Positions 1-12,470 of a DNA stretch of 64,000 nt are shown here, in pieces (position 1 is the stretch's first letter; the number at the start of each line of letters is the position of its first letter). Where the stretch lies: positions 32,184,642-32,248,641 of the forward strand of contig NC_035447.2 of the NCBI RefSeq assembly GCF_002127325.2, in the 5' to 3' direction. Under the pieces are notes generated by a model that had not been told where the DNA came from, searched no databases, and saw only the letters and a program-made list of their open reading frames with translations. A program made the position numbers and the translations under genes. This DNA is from Helianthus annuus (Eukaryota > Streptophyta > Magnoliopsida > Asterales > Asteraceae).

Positions 1-942
1 ATCGTGATTTCGACTGGATGTTTGAGTGCTGCCCGAATCAGGGCTATACTCTGTCATTCGTTGTGAATCCGCTGGATATTTAAGTATTGCACTTTGTCAA
101 TCATTGTGAGGGTTTAATCTCGTGAATTGTCGTAACTGCAGTATTAGTTACTAACCCTGTTTATGTGTATTGTTATCTAAATTAGGTTAAACAAGGCTAA
201 TCAGTAGGCTTATACACTGCTCGTTAAATCTGCAAAGTGAGTCATTCTCTTTTTAGCAATTGTTTTACAATACTCCAAATTATTTTCCAAAAGTTATAAT
301 TACAGTGATTAAGTTAATGTAGTCTTCAATTATAGCCGGTATGTGGGGTATTGTGCACATTACTACTGTTTTTATCATATTAGGTGGGCGAGCCTAAATC
401 ATGATACCCTTTTAGGTGAACGGACCTAAATAGGGATATACGTCACTTGTGGGTGAACGGACCCAACAGTGATATGACCACAGTCACCGAAACGAGTCGA
501 GTGACAAATACTGTGGGTAGTTGGTTGACATAGAAGCATTGTAATCTCTCTTAATACTGTGAATTATAACAAATGTGTCGTTTTCAGTAAAAATGAATGA
601 TTCACTCAGTATTTCCCCGCTGACAAAACCTTTTTCAAACATGTTTCAGGTGATCTGTTGTGATCCAAGGAAAGTGCCGAGAAGCACTACCCGCTTAGAA
701 AAGTGGCTCAATGTAAATAAATAAAAGAAACATGTTTTGTGAAATAAAGATTTCCTTGTGAAATCATGTTATTGTAAATTACAGGGTTTTATCCCTAAAA
801 TTATATAATAAAGTAAACGGGCAACTTTTCAGTATTAAAAGATCATGTATTAAAGACTTCCGATGTCGCCTAAATTAAATACCACGGGACTTCCTGCCTC
901 ACGGCTCTGGATCGGGTCAACCCGGGGCCGAGGGCCGTGACA
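1..942 (+). mobile_element. 3' part of a Gypsy-type LTR, truncated by the window start
   Basis: Non-coding sequence ending in GGGCCGTGACA at about 942. From there the downstream sequence, ACCACTGCTCAAC, matches a second copy of the same host repeat near 1462, so the border between element and target is visible. The interior has the phased 'GGTGAACGGACC' type short repeats at about 385-460 that are common in long plant Gypsy LTRs. No ORF, primer site or polypurine tract lies inside the window part. The 5' end and any target duplication lie outside, so solo LTR and 3' LTR cannot be told apart. Confidence 0.55.
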
Positions 943-2153
943 CCACTGCTCAACAGTTCTGAACATCTGTTATTGCTCAACTGTTGATTTACCACTGTTT
1001 ACAACATTTGTGTCCGATGAAGTGGTAGTAGCCTTTGTTTGCCATGTAGATTATTGTTGGTCTTTAAATGAAGAGGCTTTGTTTTATATTTTTTATAGCA
1101 GAGGTTTAAAATTTGTCCTTTCAGTTTCTTGATATTTAATTTTATAAGTCTGTTGAAAACAGCTGTTTTTAAAACATCTGTTTGGCAAAAGATTTATCCA
1201 CTGTTTAAATGAAAAGATTTTTTACCGCTGTTGAGTTACCACTGCTCAACAGTTCTGAACATCTGTTATTGCTCAACTGTTATTACTCAACAATTCCTGT
1301 TTTTTTGTAATGACTGTTGAGTTGCTACTGGTGCGAACATCTGTTATTCCCAACAGCAGTTTCCAAAGAATTGTCAACGATTAACACAATAGAAGTTCTG
1401 AACATCTGTTATTGCTCAACGTCTTTAAATGAAGAGGTTTTTTACCGCTGTTGATTTACCACTGCTCAACAGCTCTGAGCATCTGTTATTGCTCAACTGT
1501 TGATTTACCACTGTTTACAACATTTGTGTCCGATGAAGTGGTAGTAGCCTTTGTTTGCCATGTAGATTATTGTTGGTCTTTAAATGAAGAGGTTTTTTTT
1601 TATATATTTCTTTATGGCAGAGGTTTAAAATTTGTCCTTTTAGTTTCTTGATATTTAATTTTCTAGTTTTCCCATGAAAATTTATTTTTTAAATGTTTTG
1701 CATTAAATGGCTGCTGATATTCAATATCAATTTATTCGTTTATATTAAAAGTCTGTTGAAAGGACTGCTAACTTACTATTGTTGTATAAGATCTGTTGTT
1801 GCCCAACAGTGGTTTCCAAATATTGCTGAAGTGTATTGTCTGTTCTCATAGGTTCTGTTTAATCTGAGGACTGCTGAGTTACTAATGTTGCCAAACATCT
1901 GTTGTTGGCCAACAGTGGTTTTCGGAACAACTGTCATCCATTATCAGAGCAGAGGTTGTGACGTGGACAGATGTTAGCCATCAGATCTTTCTAACTTCTG
2001 ACACGTCAGCATTCACCATTTCACTTTATAAACCGTTGTTTCATCCCCAAACAGAGGTTTTACTTTCGTCTGGAGTTTAAAATTCAGCAGAGCGGTTTCC
2101 ATCTTCTTCTTCAACACTTCTTCGTCAACCTCTCGCAACTTTCAATTCCGATC
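943..2153 (+). repeat. Untranslated leader with a 185-bp direct repeat and CTGTTG/CAACAG hairpin motifs
   Basis: About 185 bp following position 943 recurs almost identically from about 1460 to 1660 (shared core: TGTTTACAACATTTGTGTCC, then GATGAAGTGGTAGTAGCC), an offset near 515 bp. Spread through the region are about seven copies of a short imperfect inverted repeat of the form CTGTTRTTGCYCAACAG (near 965, 1262, 1340, 1407, 1485, 1792 and 1902). No convincing ORF. The region precedes the broken ORF at 2154 and is probably the non-coding part of the same retroelement. Confidence 0.6.
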
Positions 2154-5100
2154 ATGACTTTGGTAATGAAAAATTCGCATAACTACTTTGCTATTTTTGA
2201 GAAAACCGAGAACAATACTCTCTATCATTCGATGATTGATGTTCTTACATCATCAAAATATAAGGTCATTCTTACCGCCGACGCCCCATTTTCCAAGAGA
2301 CGCTTCGCGATTTTTGGGTTAATGCGAATATTGAAGAACAAAACAATGTGGCCGTAAGTATAACTTCAAAAGTCGGAGGTGAATCGGTTGCTATTACCCC
2401 CAGTACCATATCAACAACATTTGAGGTAAACGACTTGGCAGGTAAGACCTCTTTACCGAAAAATGAGATTCAAACATACTTGATGGGGAGGGGATATAAT
2501 GGAGAGTTGAATCAAGCAACTATGTTTAAAGCTAATTTTCCACCACCAATGAAATTCCTGTTCCATACTCTCTTAACCTGTCTTTCAAATAAAACTACTT
2601 CTTTTAATGAAATACCTTTGAAAATTCAGTCATTGGGGTATGCAATTTTGACAAATACTGATTTTAACTACTCTCAAGCCTTGTTTGCTGATTTGGTTGC
2701 AAATTTAAATAACATTAAAAAGGGCAAAATTGCTGATATTAAAAAGGGCAAAACTGTTGCTATTAAAAGGGGGAAAGCTGCTGCTCTTAAAAAGGGGAAA
2801 ACTGATGGTTTTCTTATGCTTCCTAGACTATTAAGCTACTACCTGCAAAAACATGTTTCTCAAAAAGCTTTTGAAAAAGGTGAAGCTATTAAAATGAATA
2901 GTCTAACTTTTACTCGCCTTATGGCTAAAGAGTCAGATGTTTTCAAAACTGAAGCAAAGGGGAATGAGAAAATTTTAGATGAGTCTACAAATGCTCCTCA
3001 AACGTCTGTTGCTGAGCCCACTGCTCTTGGTGATCACAGCACTACAACCACTGCTGTGAAACCCCCACCAACAAAACTCAAAAAGACCAAAACAAAATCC
3101 AAAAAGCCCACCGAAACCAGCAAAACGGGTCCTCTGGAAGATGAGATCCCAGAGGTTAACCCCATGACAACACAGATGTCACTACAAACCACTGTTGCTA
3201 CTTCCTCACAACATGTGGAAAGATCTCAACCCATAAACCAAACTCCTCATGATTCCTCACAAAAGGAACATGTTGTATTCACAGGGACACCACAATATGA
3301 TGTCATACCCTCATATGAGAGTATACTTAAAAGCCCTTCTCCCGCGGCAATGTCTCTTTCGACAACAATCCCTTCATCTTCCATTCCACCAAAGTTTGTA
3401 ACACTGCTTCAAGCTATTGACATCCAGAGTGATAGCAATCCCTCTCACGAACACTTTACTGAGAGTTTAACTTCAACAATAGCTATGTCTGAACCTTTTC
3501 AATTACCTAATCCAGAAATAGTTGAGGAGGCTACACCTCTTGAATTTCAGCAAATTCTTGATGGTATTTCAAGTGGAGCAGCTACTACAAATGTCAAATC
3601 CACTGATTTACATTTGGACAGTAGTTTCATCAGTCAGACTCCCTTGAAGGCAACCACTGCTGTGTCTATCAAGGTATCCACTAGTGAGTTCAAGTTAACC
3701 ACAGGTGAGATCACTAAGGTAACCACTGATGCAGAAGGAAGTCCCCAGAACCAAGAACAAGGGGCATCTGCTAATGAAAATTTGGGGATACCTCCTCTTT
3801 CAAAAGCAGATACAACCACCTCTGGTGGGAATTCAGATGATCCTATTAAGTTAGGTGATGGATTAAAAGACCAGGATTTGACGGACAGAATATCTAACTT
3901 GGAAACAACTGTTGCTGATATGAAAGATCAATTGAAGTAGTTGGTGGATGCTTTCAAAAGTCGACCTTCTCATCAGCAGTTATGCCAAGAGCTTTGGAAT
4001 TCGGTACAACCCATTCTTGCAGCCCAAAGGGAACTGGCTGAGATTCAACTTAATTCCCACATGAAACTAATTAGAGTTATGGTTGAAGCAAGATACAAAG
4101 ACACACAGGCTGACATCAAGGGCATAAAAGAATGCATTGCAAAGTTAACTGGTACTACCCCTACACCTGTGTTTGAAAAAGACGATGAAGATGATGCTGA
4201 AAAGAGGGAAAAGGATTCCATGAAAAACTTTGACAAACCAACACCAAGGAATCAGCCAAAACAAAATCCAAAGCCTGCCAAGCAAACTTCTGGAAAATCT
4301 CCTGGAAAATCTGATACTGGTAAGAAAAAGGGAATTGATGATTCCGTTAACAAACAGACAGATAAGGAGATTAAACGAAAACAGAAGAGGAAGCATACAA
4401 AAGAGGAAGATGAAGTGCTCAATATTGGAACTTCAAATAGTAGAAAATCATAGAAAGATAACGAATCTCCTATTTTCATATTTCCTAAACCAATATCACC
4501 ACCAGAAAAACCAACCACTGCTGTGAAACTCAAAACCACTGCTGAACCTAAGAAGTCAGATTCTGATACACCTAAAACAAAACTCTCACCAGAAAAACCA
4601 CCTGTCAAAAAGCAGAATACAAAATCCTCATCACCACTGCCAACCTCGACTGAAACAATTGTTGGTGCAACAAATGTTTTAGCATATGTTAAGACAACAA
4701 CGGTTGTGACACCAGTTGTTTCAACAGTTGTTAGTCAATCCACTGATTCTACCCAATTTCAATTTCCATCACAATCAACCCTTACAGTCATGGCACCTTT
4801 TTCTTCCCTAACTCCTCCTTCTCCAAAATCTGTTTACACAAGAAAGAGAAAATTCATGGTGCATGAAGAAGAGAAGGAAGAAAAAGATATACCCGCACCA
4901 ATTTCATTATCAGCTACTCCGTTCATTCAAACTTCACCTAAATCATTTGTCCCACCTCCATCAACAAAGATCAACTCATTGGCAGTAACTTTCCCTCTAG
5001 AACTGCTTGCAGTTCAAGATGAAATGACTCAATTTTACACAGAGGATGATCCATCCAAAAGAACCTTCCCATCTCTTCAGGGATTTGAAACTCCAAAGAA

Positions 5101-6172
5101 TATTTATGAATATCTGAAGCTAAAGGGGAAGCAAGCAGAAGATAAGGCAAATGAAGAGTGTAAAGGGCTAGGAGACATTAATTTATCATCTCGTATGCAA
5201 CATTGGCTTGGTGAAGTCAAGAAGTTGGAAGATTTTGCTAGAGACTTGAGTAAGAATATGTCAAATCTGTCAACAAATGCTGAGCTAGAAAAGACATTAA
5301 GAAATGATTTCTTGAACACTATCATGGAAACCAAGCCCTACGAAGCCTACAGATCTGATTTCAAAGACTGGCCCCTTGAGGCTCTTAATGAGGAAGTTAA
5401 TAGAATTGAAAAGATGAATAAAGATCCTCAAATGCGAAAATCTGCTCCCAACTGGAAAATTTACAAAAAGGTTGAAGTGGATGAAATGTTGAAGTATAAG
5501 AGAATGAAGGTAGAACTTGTAGCAGCTAAGGTTGGGACTGCTAGACAAATTGGAAAATGGACTAGGCAGTCTATTGATCGAGCTTACAGTAGATTAGAAG
5601 AGCGAAGAAAGACAGATCCATCCCTTCCTAAAAAGCCAGTATACAAAGATGAAACGACTGTTATACGTCGGCAGACCGTTACATCTAAAAAGCTGTTCTC
5701 ATCAGCAGATGTATCTATCGCTGCCTTAAACCAAAGAAAAAGACAACAACTGATGGATGAGGAAGATGAAAATAGGTATGCTGAGTACAGAAAAGAGTCT
5801 ATCAGAAATCAGTTACGATATGGATTGGATGATGCTTCGTTGCAATTACAAGCTCAAATTGCTCAAACACTTCAGAAGTTGGCAAGTAGGCCTCAATCGC
5901 CAAACTCCTCTCAAATAAAACTTCTCCCAAGAAACCCATCAGACCCAAAAATAATAAAGTGGAAGTCTGACAAACAGACCCATGAATTGACTTTGATCAA
6001 GTCTGATGGTAGTGTTGAAAAGATATCAAGGGAGAATGCACTTGGTCTGAATCCAGTTGACCTCCAAGATGTTTTTAACCTTCAGCTTGATAGGGATGAA
6101 GATGATACTGATTCCTTGGATTTTGAGCTCCAATTCAAAGGGCAAATCCGGAAAATGTTGATGAGAGAATAA
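2154..6172 (+). pseudogene. Broken retroelement ORF (Asteraceae-type envelope-like/extra ORF)
   Basis: A reading frame of about 1,340 codons starts at ATG 2154. It changes frame once near 2283-2290 and then stays in one frame from 2348 to the TAA at 6170-6172. It is broken only by two TAG codons at 3938-3940 and 4451-4453. The N-terminal 180 residues form a conserved-looking domain (motifs YHSMIDVL, RDFWVNAN, FLFHTLLTCLS, FNYSQALFADLVANL, FLMLPRLLSYYLQKH). I recognise this domain from ORFs carried by Copia retroelements of Asteraceae, often misannotated as longin-like; that assignment is from memory. Within it is a four-fold repeat of the type K-K/R-G-K-x(4-5) at about residues 120-150 of the second frame. 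The middle is low-complexity Ser/Thr/Pro/Lys. The last 400 residues are charged and helical, probably coiled coil (IPAPISLS to DSLDFELQF). No gag, protease, RT or integrase is present. Function unknown. Confidence 0.7.
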
Positions 6173-6902
6173 AGATCTGCTGATTTCTAAAATCTGCTGA
6201 TTCCTTGATTTAGTTTTGCTGAAAGTTGTTGAGGCAGGTGATTGTGTTTTTGTAGTTAATGTTTGTTGAACTTTAAGTTGTATTCAAATTCTATGAAGTA
6301 CGTATGTCTATAAACAGTTTATATTGTCTTTTTGGGTAAACAATTAAATTGTATGTGATTGATATATTAACCGATAATCTATGTTTATAGTTGTCTTTTA
6401 GCTATAATAGATAACACGTTTTGGTACAATATCTATGCACATATCTATATGTTCTATTAATATGTGTTATGCATGCTTGTCTAAGAAATGACTCGTGTTT
6501 GCAGCTCTCATTTTTAATGAGAGTACTAAATTCTTTGTTAATAACATAATTCTCTTAACATCTGTTTACTAACCTTTGTAATTTCTGTTGACTGACTTTT
6601 TTAACATAGGTTGACTAACATGCATATCTGTTTACTATCTATCTATCTGGCAAGCTCTGTTGGAGATAATGGATAACATTTTTTAGGAAAGTCTGTTGGA
6701 AAGCAACAGAAGTTTTTAACAATTAATAGACAACAGTAGTTTGCTATCAACATAATGGAATTGCTGTTGAATAAACCTATTGACCATTAATGTATATCAA
6801 TTTTATAAGTTTGCACTAATTATTTTTTTACTCTCTGTCAATATAAGCTATGCATGATTTTCTAAGAAACGACCTGTGTTTGCACACGGGTCTTACCGCT
6901 AG
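6173..6902 (+). other. Non-coding tail of the retroelement region, ending in a Helitron-like 3' terminus
   Basis: No ORF. Two related blocks near 6467 and 6847 share TATGCATG-TCTAAGAAA-GAC-CGTGTTTGCA. The second block ends in the hairpin GACCTGTGT-TTG-CACACGGGTC (about 6871-6892), followed 6 bases later by CTAG at 6899-6902 and a T. A short hairpin about 10 bases before CTRR-T is the hallmark of a Helitron 3' end. The matching 5' TC end of this element was not found. Confidence 0.45.
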
Positions 6903-7983
6903 TACTGTATAATAAAAGAAACCTGTTTTGAGACACTTGTCATTCTCTCATTTAATTGATTAAAATTATTAATAATACTAAAAATAATAATATTTAATCT
7001 AAATTAATACAAAATCTTATTATTAATAATATTTAATCAAATCTAAAATCTAATCTAATACAAATTTTTACTATCAATAATATTTAATAAAATCTAATAA
7101 GAATTCATACGAATTCCAAAGTTGATATTAACTTTCAAATAATTAAAAAAAATCCGCCTAACATCACAAATGTTTCTGTTAAATTCGATTAATTAATTTG
7201 TTCAACAATCACTATTATCTTTATCATTCAGGAAGGTTAACAGATTTATCATCATACAACCTCCCACCTATTCAATCATATGATTTTTCAATCTTATATT
7301 AATTAAATATATAAAGATTAATATTCAATCTTATCCTACTTTAAATATAAAAAAATCCGTTAGTTCAGATTAATATTCAATCTTATCCTACTTTAAATAT
7401 AAAAAAATCTGTTAGTTTTTTTAAATATATTTTTTTTATTATTTGGTATATAAAATCATATTTATTCAACCCATGTAATAAACGGAGGTTTTTAAAAATA
7501 TAACTTTTTTATTACTTGGTAAACAATGTTACATTTATTCAACCCGTGTAATACAATGGTTTTAAAGATATAATTTTTTTTATTATTTGGTATATAATAT
7601 TACATTTATTCAACCCGTACAATACATATGGTTCTTATAGATATAACTTATTTTATTATTTAATATATAAAATTACATTTCTTCAACCCGTACAATAATG
7701 GTTTTAAAGATATAATTTTTTTTATTATTTGATATATAATATTACATTTATTCAACCCATACAATACATATGGTTCTTATAGATATAACTTATTTTATTA
7801 TTTAATTTATAAAATTACATTTCTTCAACCCGTGCAATAAAGGAGGCTTTTTATTATTTAATATATAAAATTACATTTCTTTAACCCGTGCAATAAAGGA
7901 GGCTTTTAAAAAGATAATGTTTTATTATTTAGTATATAAAATTCATTTATTCAATCCGTGTAATACACGGGGTTATAAGCTAG
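6903..7983 (+). mobile_element. Non-autonomous Helitron
   Basis: The left end (ACTGTATAATAAAAGAAACC from about 6904) matches the reverse complement of the clear Helitron 5' end at 19797, and similarity continues through CTTGTCATTCTCTCATTTAATTG. The right end has the hairpin CCGTGT-AAT-ACACGG at 7956-7970, then 9 bases, then CTAG at 7980-7983 and a T. There is no Rep/helicase ORF, and the interior is AT-rich with a minisatellite at 7420-7985. It begins immediately after another Helitron-like 3' end, so two elements appear head to tail. Confidence 0.6.
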
Positions 7984-7985
7984 TT
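7420..7985 (+). repeat. Minisatellite of about eight ~70-bp units inside the Helitron
   Basis: Each unit reads approximately TTTTATTATTTGGTATATAA, then ATTACATTTATTCAACCCG, then TGTAATA, then GGTTTTAAAGATATAA. Units begin near 7418, 7503, 7578, 7651, 7720, 7793, 7848 and 7919. Only the last unit has the complete inverted repeat that forms the terminal hairpin. The others carry its left half (CAACCCGTGYAATA), so the array looks like serial duplication of the element's 3' end. Confidence 0.75.
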
Positions 7986-8344
7986 TACTCTAATTTAAAT
8001 AATTTTAAATGTAGCATTCAGATAGAATGATCGAAATATGTAATGTTTTTGTTTAAAAAGATAATGATTTATATACCTTTATAATATTTTATTTCTCTTA
8101 TATAATGATCAAATCTATATAAATAAGTTTACTAACAAAGTATATGTTTATTAAATTTTTATAAATATTTTTATTCATATAAAATTTGGTGATGAAAAAT
8201 AAATGTAAAAAGCTGTGATGGTAAAAATGAAACAATCTTTGTAAACGTTTGAGAGAAAATGTATTTTTTTAAAAGCATGGGTTAAAATCTAATATCCTAG
8301 CTGACGTGTCGTGTATGGGTTAGATACATAAATATATTATATGT

Positions 8345-8608
8345 TAACTTTTCGCTAAGGGTCGCCCCTGAGAATTCATGTACCCTGTTCGAGCTTGAAA
8401 AAACGTTAACGAAATTCGGTATTGGGCTCATTAAAGGTTTAAACCTAATGACAATGGGCTAATAACTAATCTAAACCATAAAAATAGTTTTGTAAGTGGG
8501 TCAATGTTGTTGTTTGTATGACTATACCATATTAATTAATTTATTTTTACATTTACATATCAAATTTTTTTTTTAAATAACGTGCCCTTCGAAATATCGA
8601 GCCCTGAC
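8345..8608 (+). mobile_element. hAT-like MITE, one of two copies in the window
   Basis: The segment from GGTCGCCCCTGAGAATTC through TGTACCCTGTTCGAGCTTG to GAAATATCGAGCCCTGAC matches, in reverse complement, the segment at about 37565-37850. The ends carry CAG/CTG-type GC-rich termini as in hAT MITEs. No clear 8-bp target duplication could be assigned, so both the borders and the superfamily are tentative. Confidence 0.4.
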
Positions 8609-10559
8609 AGGTAATCCTCCCCGTCCACCACTCCACCCTAAAGGCCGGCTGATGTACAAACTCATCTAGGGCGGGTTTCATCTCCATCTCCTTCTACAAA
8701 ACCTATAAAACAATCACCAAATAAACTACTCCAGATAACAATTAACAAGAAAGAGTAAAATATTACAAGATGCACGTGGCGTAGAGCTGTAAACTGGAAT
8801 AAAAAAGAATCTATTGAGGATATTAAGGGGGTGATTTTTCTAATTCAATTTGCTTTGCTTTGTGGGTGGGTAGGTGTTCACATGGTTCAAATTCGTTGAA
8901 TTTAGATTCAATAATTTATTAACATTTATGAAATGGACGAAAAATAGGGGGGGTTGTCGTGATAAAAGCATAGCGTGCTAAAAATTGTGCGTAGACTTGA
9001 TGTTGGGTCAATTCTAAAGTATCTTATTGTGGGTTGAATTTTTGGTAATTACAAAAGAAGATAACCTTCTAAACTCAAAAGATATAGCCGGTACTATTCG
9101 CCACACATATCTAGGTAAATTGGGCTTGAAGATTATTAGTGGTGGAGAGTTTAGTCTACAATTATGCATACACATAGATAGTCTATAATTCTGCATACAC
9201 ATAGATGATATGAAACATAGGATTGAAAGGATTTTTTTCTAACAAAAGGGGACCAATTTTATTATGAGCCCTGCTCGGATATATGTTAGCAAGATTAGAT
9301 CGCCAACAATGGTCTTTAAGGGGGCGGCTTGAGGTGGACTCATCGAAGTAGTGTTTTGAAGCTACAAGGTGCAATGGTGGTGGTTGCCGAATATGGCGGC
9401 AACGACAAGGATGAAGAAGATGAAATGTTTTTGGGTTTGACGAGCTCGATTTTTTTATTAGTAACTTTTGTTTTCTTAACTAGTAGTTAGGACGTGAGTG
9501 TTGCGACAAGATCTTCAAATCGAACGGAAACTAGACGTAAAAACGTTGAACTACACACGCTCGTTACGGCCTGTTAACACGAAAAATTAGACCATAACTA
9601 AGTAGACCTAGGACCCATGCATTGAGACGGGGCCATTAAACGGAAGAAAAAATAAACGTAAAAATGTTGAACCACGTATGCACGTTGCAATGTGTTAGCT
9701 CGCAAAATTTAAACCTAGACATAAAACGAAAAAAATTTGCAAAACACATGAAGAAGACGTTCAAAGAAAAAAATTAACTTTTGTAATTTTTTAAACTTTT
9801 TATTTAAGTTTATTTTTATTAAGACAACTTCTACATGTGTTTGTATATAAAAACTCCTAAAAGATTAAGTAAAAATTTAAGTTTTCCTACTTTTTTGCGG
9901 TTCTCCATTGAACATCACACACGCAAACACTATGTGTGTGTATATATATAGGGTAAGGATCATTTCAAAACTATAAATAATTACAGAACTTACAGAATTC
10001 CTAATACACAACCATTCTACTAATATATTTTTATATCCACATCTAAACACAAAATTATGAATAGAAGAATTTGTAAGACCCTCTTTACAATATATGTGAG
10101 GTCATGTGATCTAAACTTGGCAACTTCACTTTTTCTCCCCTTTGTTGGGGCTCTTTTTTTCATATATCTATTTGTGGGTTGATTTTTACTAATCGCAGAG
10201 GATATCTGTAATCTCATAAACAAATAACCCTGGTTGAATGGTGGTGCATCATGGCTCTCTCTCATAAAACAATGGATATTTGTGGCTTGAACAACCATTC
10301 TAGCGTGGTCGCTTATATCAATCGACTGTTTTGATCATTCTTAGGTTGCACGGTCATTCACACAAACTTCGTTGAAAATATCTGGACTTAGAACTCTTAA
10401 CACTTGTTTCACGTATAATTTGAAAATTTTTAATATCATCGGACTCCTAACAAATGTGAATCTTTCAAGATACTCGAGCTCCAAAATCCAACGTATATAT
10501 GGTTCTAATAAAGTAATAATTATTTTTAAGGTGTAGTGTAGCTTGAGTCTTCTTAAAAA
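8609..10559. other. Intergenic, no gene seen
   Basis: Only short chance ORFs occur. A loose direct repeat of about 130 bp (AAACGTTGAAC/AAATGTTGAACC with CACGTTGCAATGTGTTA-like text) lies at about 9515-9720. A short TA microsatellite at 9941-9950 is followed by GGGTAAGGATCA, the style of start used by the TA-flanked elements elsewhere in this window, but no matching right end was found. Confidence 0.5.
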
Positions 10560-11118
10560 TGAATTGTCAATGTTCTCATATTGATGGAAAGTAACGTTCT
10601 AACCCATTAGGGCCGCTACATTTATTCTCCTGTCCATATTGATCATCCGACACTTGATACTTGATATTGCTAATTGACATAGAAACATTTTGTTCCCATG
10701 ACGTCACATATTATTATTGGATTATTCAGGATACACGTAATTAACATTAAAATAATAACTAGTAAATAATATTAAACATACTTTGAAATATTAAGTTAAA
10801 CATCAAACCAATATATTCAATACCGAATTGAAATATAAAGTATCAACTTAAGTTTCTACATTAATTAAAATACTATAATATAATACAACTTTTTTTTTGA
10901 AAATTAATAATATAATATAACTACTAAAATAAAGAAAAAGTTTTATTCAATGGAGTAAAAAAAATCAATTTAATAAACATATAATATTTAAATGTCAGTT
11001 GATATTAATTTCGTTTTCAGTAAACGACAAAACATAATTACCATTAGATTTTTACAATTAAACTAAGATATAAGTATATAACCTCCATGATCACATAATT
11101 ATTTTTTATTAAGAGTAA
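10560..11118 (+). repeat. Duplicate of the LHT gene A upstream region (left part)
   Basis: From about 10600 to 11113 the sequence matches 24360-25930 nearly base for base (for example GCTACATTTATTCTCCTG, TTGATATTGCTAATTGAC, TAAATGTCAGTTGATATTAA, ATATAACCTCCATGATCA). The other copy is interrupted by a hAT element, which this copy lacks, so this copy is the empty site. Similarity stops near 11113, where a Helitron end begins, and a short continuation is found at 21664-21713. Confidence 0.75.
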
Positions 11119-11119
11119 A

Positions 11120-12444
11120 CTAACTTACAACCCCGTATATTACACGGGTTAAATGACGAAAAAATATAAATTATAAACTTGTATATAATCCTTATTAATG
11201 AAATAGTTAAACAAAAGAACAGTTATATTTTCGCTATTCAAAATAATTTTCTAAGTTTTCACTTCTCATTTGAGATACTACAATCCATTTTATTTTATGT
11301 CTTAAAAAGAAGTAACACTAAAAAATTAAAAAAATAATAATAATCGTAAAATTGTAAGTATTTTTAAAAATAATTATAAGTTATTAGGTTATGGTAAATG
11401 AATTGTAATTAAATTCTACTATGTATATTACTGATATAAAAAATTCTTTGATATAAATACTATTTTTAGATATATGGATCATGAGACAATATATGAATAC
11501 CATCACTGTATAGAAAATATTACATTTAAAAAATCATACTAAAAATAAAGTAGACGTTTAAAAAAATAGGACTAAAGTTTTTTAAACTATAAATTTGAGC
11601 GTCTACAATAACTTTTTAATTAGTAGTCGACCTTTAAATATTCAAATTAAAATTTTTATAATATTATATAATGTCTTTATTTAGCATGATGATAATGTTT
11701 TTAGTTACGTAATATGATTAAAACTAAGTTTAATATTTAAAACTCAACGTTATTAGGAAGTTGGACCATTTTTTAAGATGAAAACATATTGATATTAACA
11801 TAAATTTAAAATTGGAATAAAATATTAAACACGTGTATTACACGGTTTAAGTAAATATAATGTTATATACTTAATAACAAAAAAATATGTCTTTTAAAAA
11901 CCATTTAGTGTTCGCTTTAAAGATAATTTGGTACTTTATTTAATTAACCCGCTTGTAATTTTAGTCTTCTAAGTTATATACTATAAGTACTTGTACATGT
12001 GATTTGATACTTTATTACATTTCTACAAGTTGTGAGAACTTAGAGAACTCGGTCTTACAAAAAGTTTTTTTGAATTTTTTACAGGGGGTGTGAATGAGCG
12101 GTTAGAGACTCAGGGCGTTAAACTTTTTGATTTCAGATTCAAGTGGTTAAAACCACTAAAACATAGGGACTAAAAAGTAATTTACTATTAATTAAATTTG
12201 AATTTATACGTTTGATCTCTAACTATATTAAATAATATTATACTTATTATATTATTTGATACATTTATATTTGTTACAGATAATTATTAATTAAATTTGA
12301 ATTTATACGTTTATTTCTAACTATATTAATTAATATTATATTATATTTTGTGTATAAAAATTAATATGTAATATTATTATTAAGAGGGAGGAGGCACCAG
12401 AGAGTGACACGTGTACAAAAAAAATTTTGTTTATTAGTATAGGA
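11120..12444 (-). mobile_element. Non-autonomous Helitron
   Basis: Read on the minus strand, it starts at 12444 with TCCTATACTAATAAACAAAA, a Helitron-style 5' end. It finishes at 11120 with the hairpin CCCGTGTA-ATA-TACGGGG, 7 bases and TTAG followed by T (CTAG with one substitution). A second copy of the hairpin motif (ACACGTGTATTACACGG) lies inside near 11828. AT-rich; no transposase or other ORF. Confidence 0.5.
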
Positions 12445-12470
12445 AGAAGATTACTATTTTGTTCTCTTTG

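Noticed and set aside
7420..7985. CRISPR-like array because of regular repeats
   Set aside because: Contiguous degenerate AT-rich minisatellite without spacers, in a plant nuclear context.
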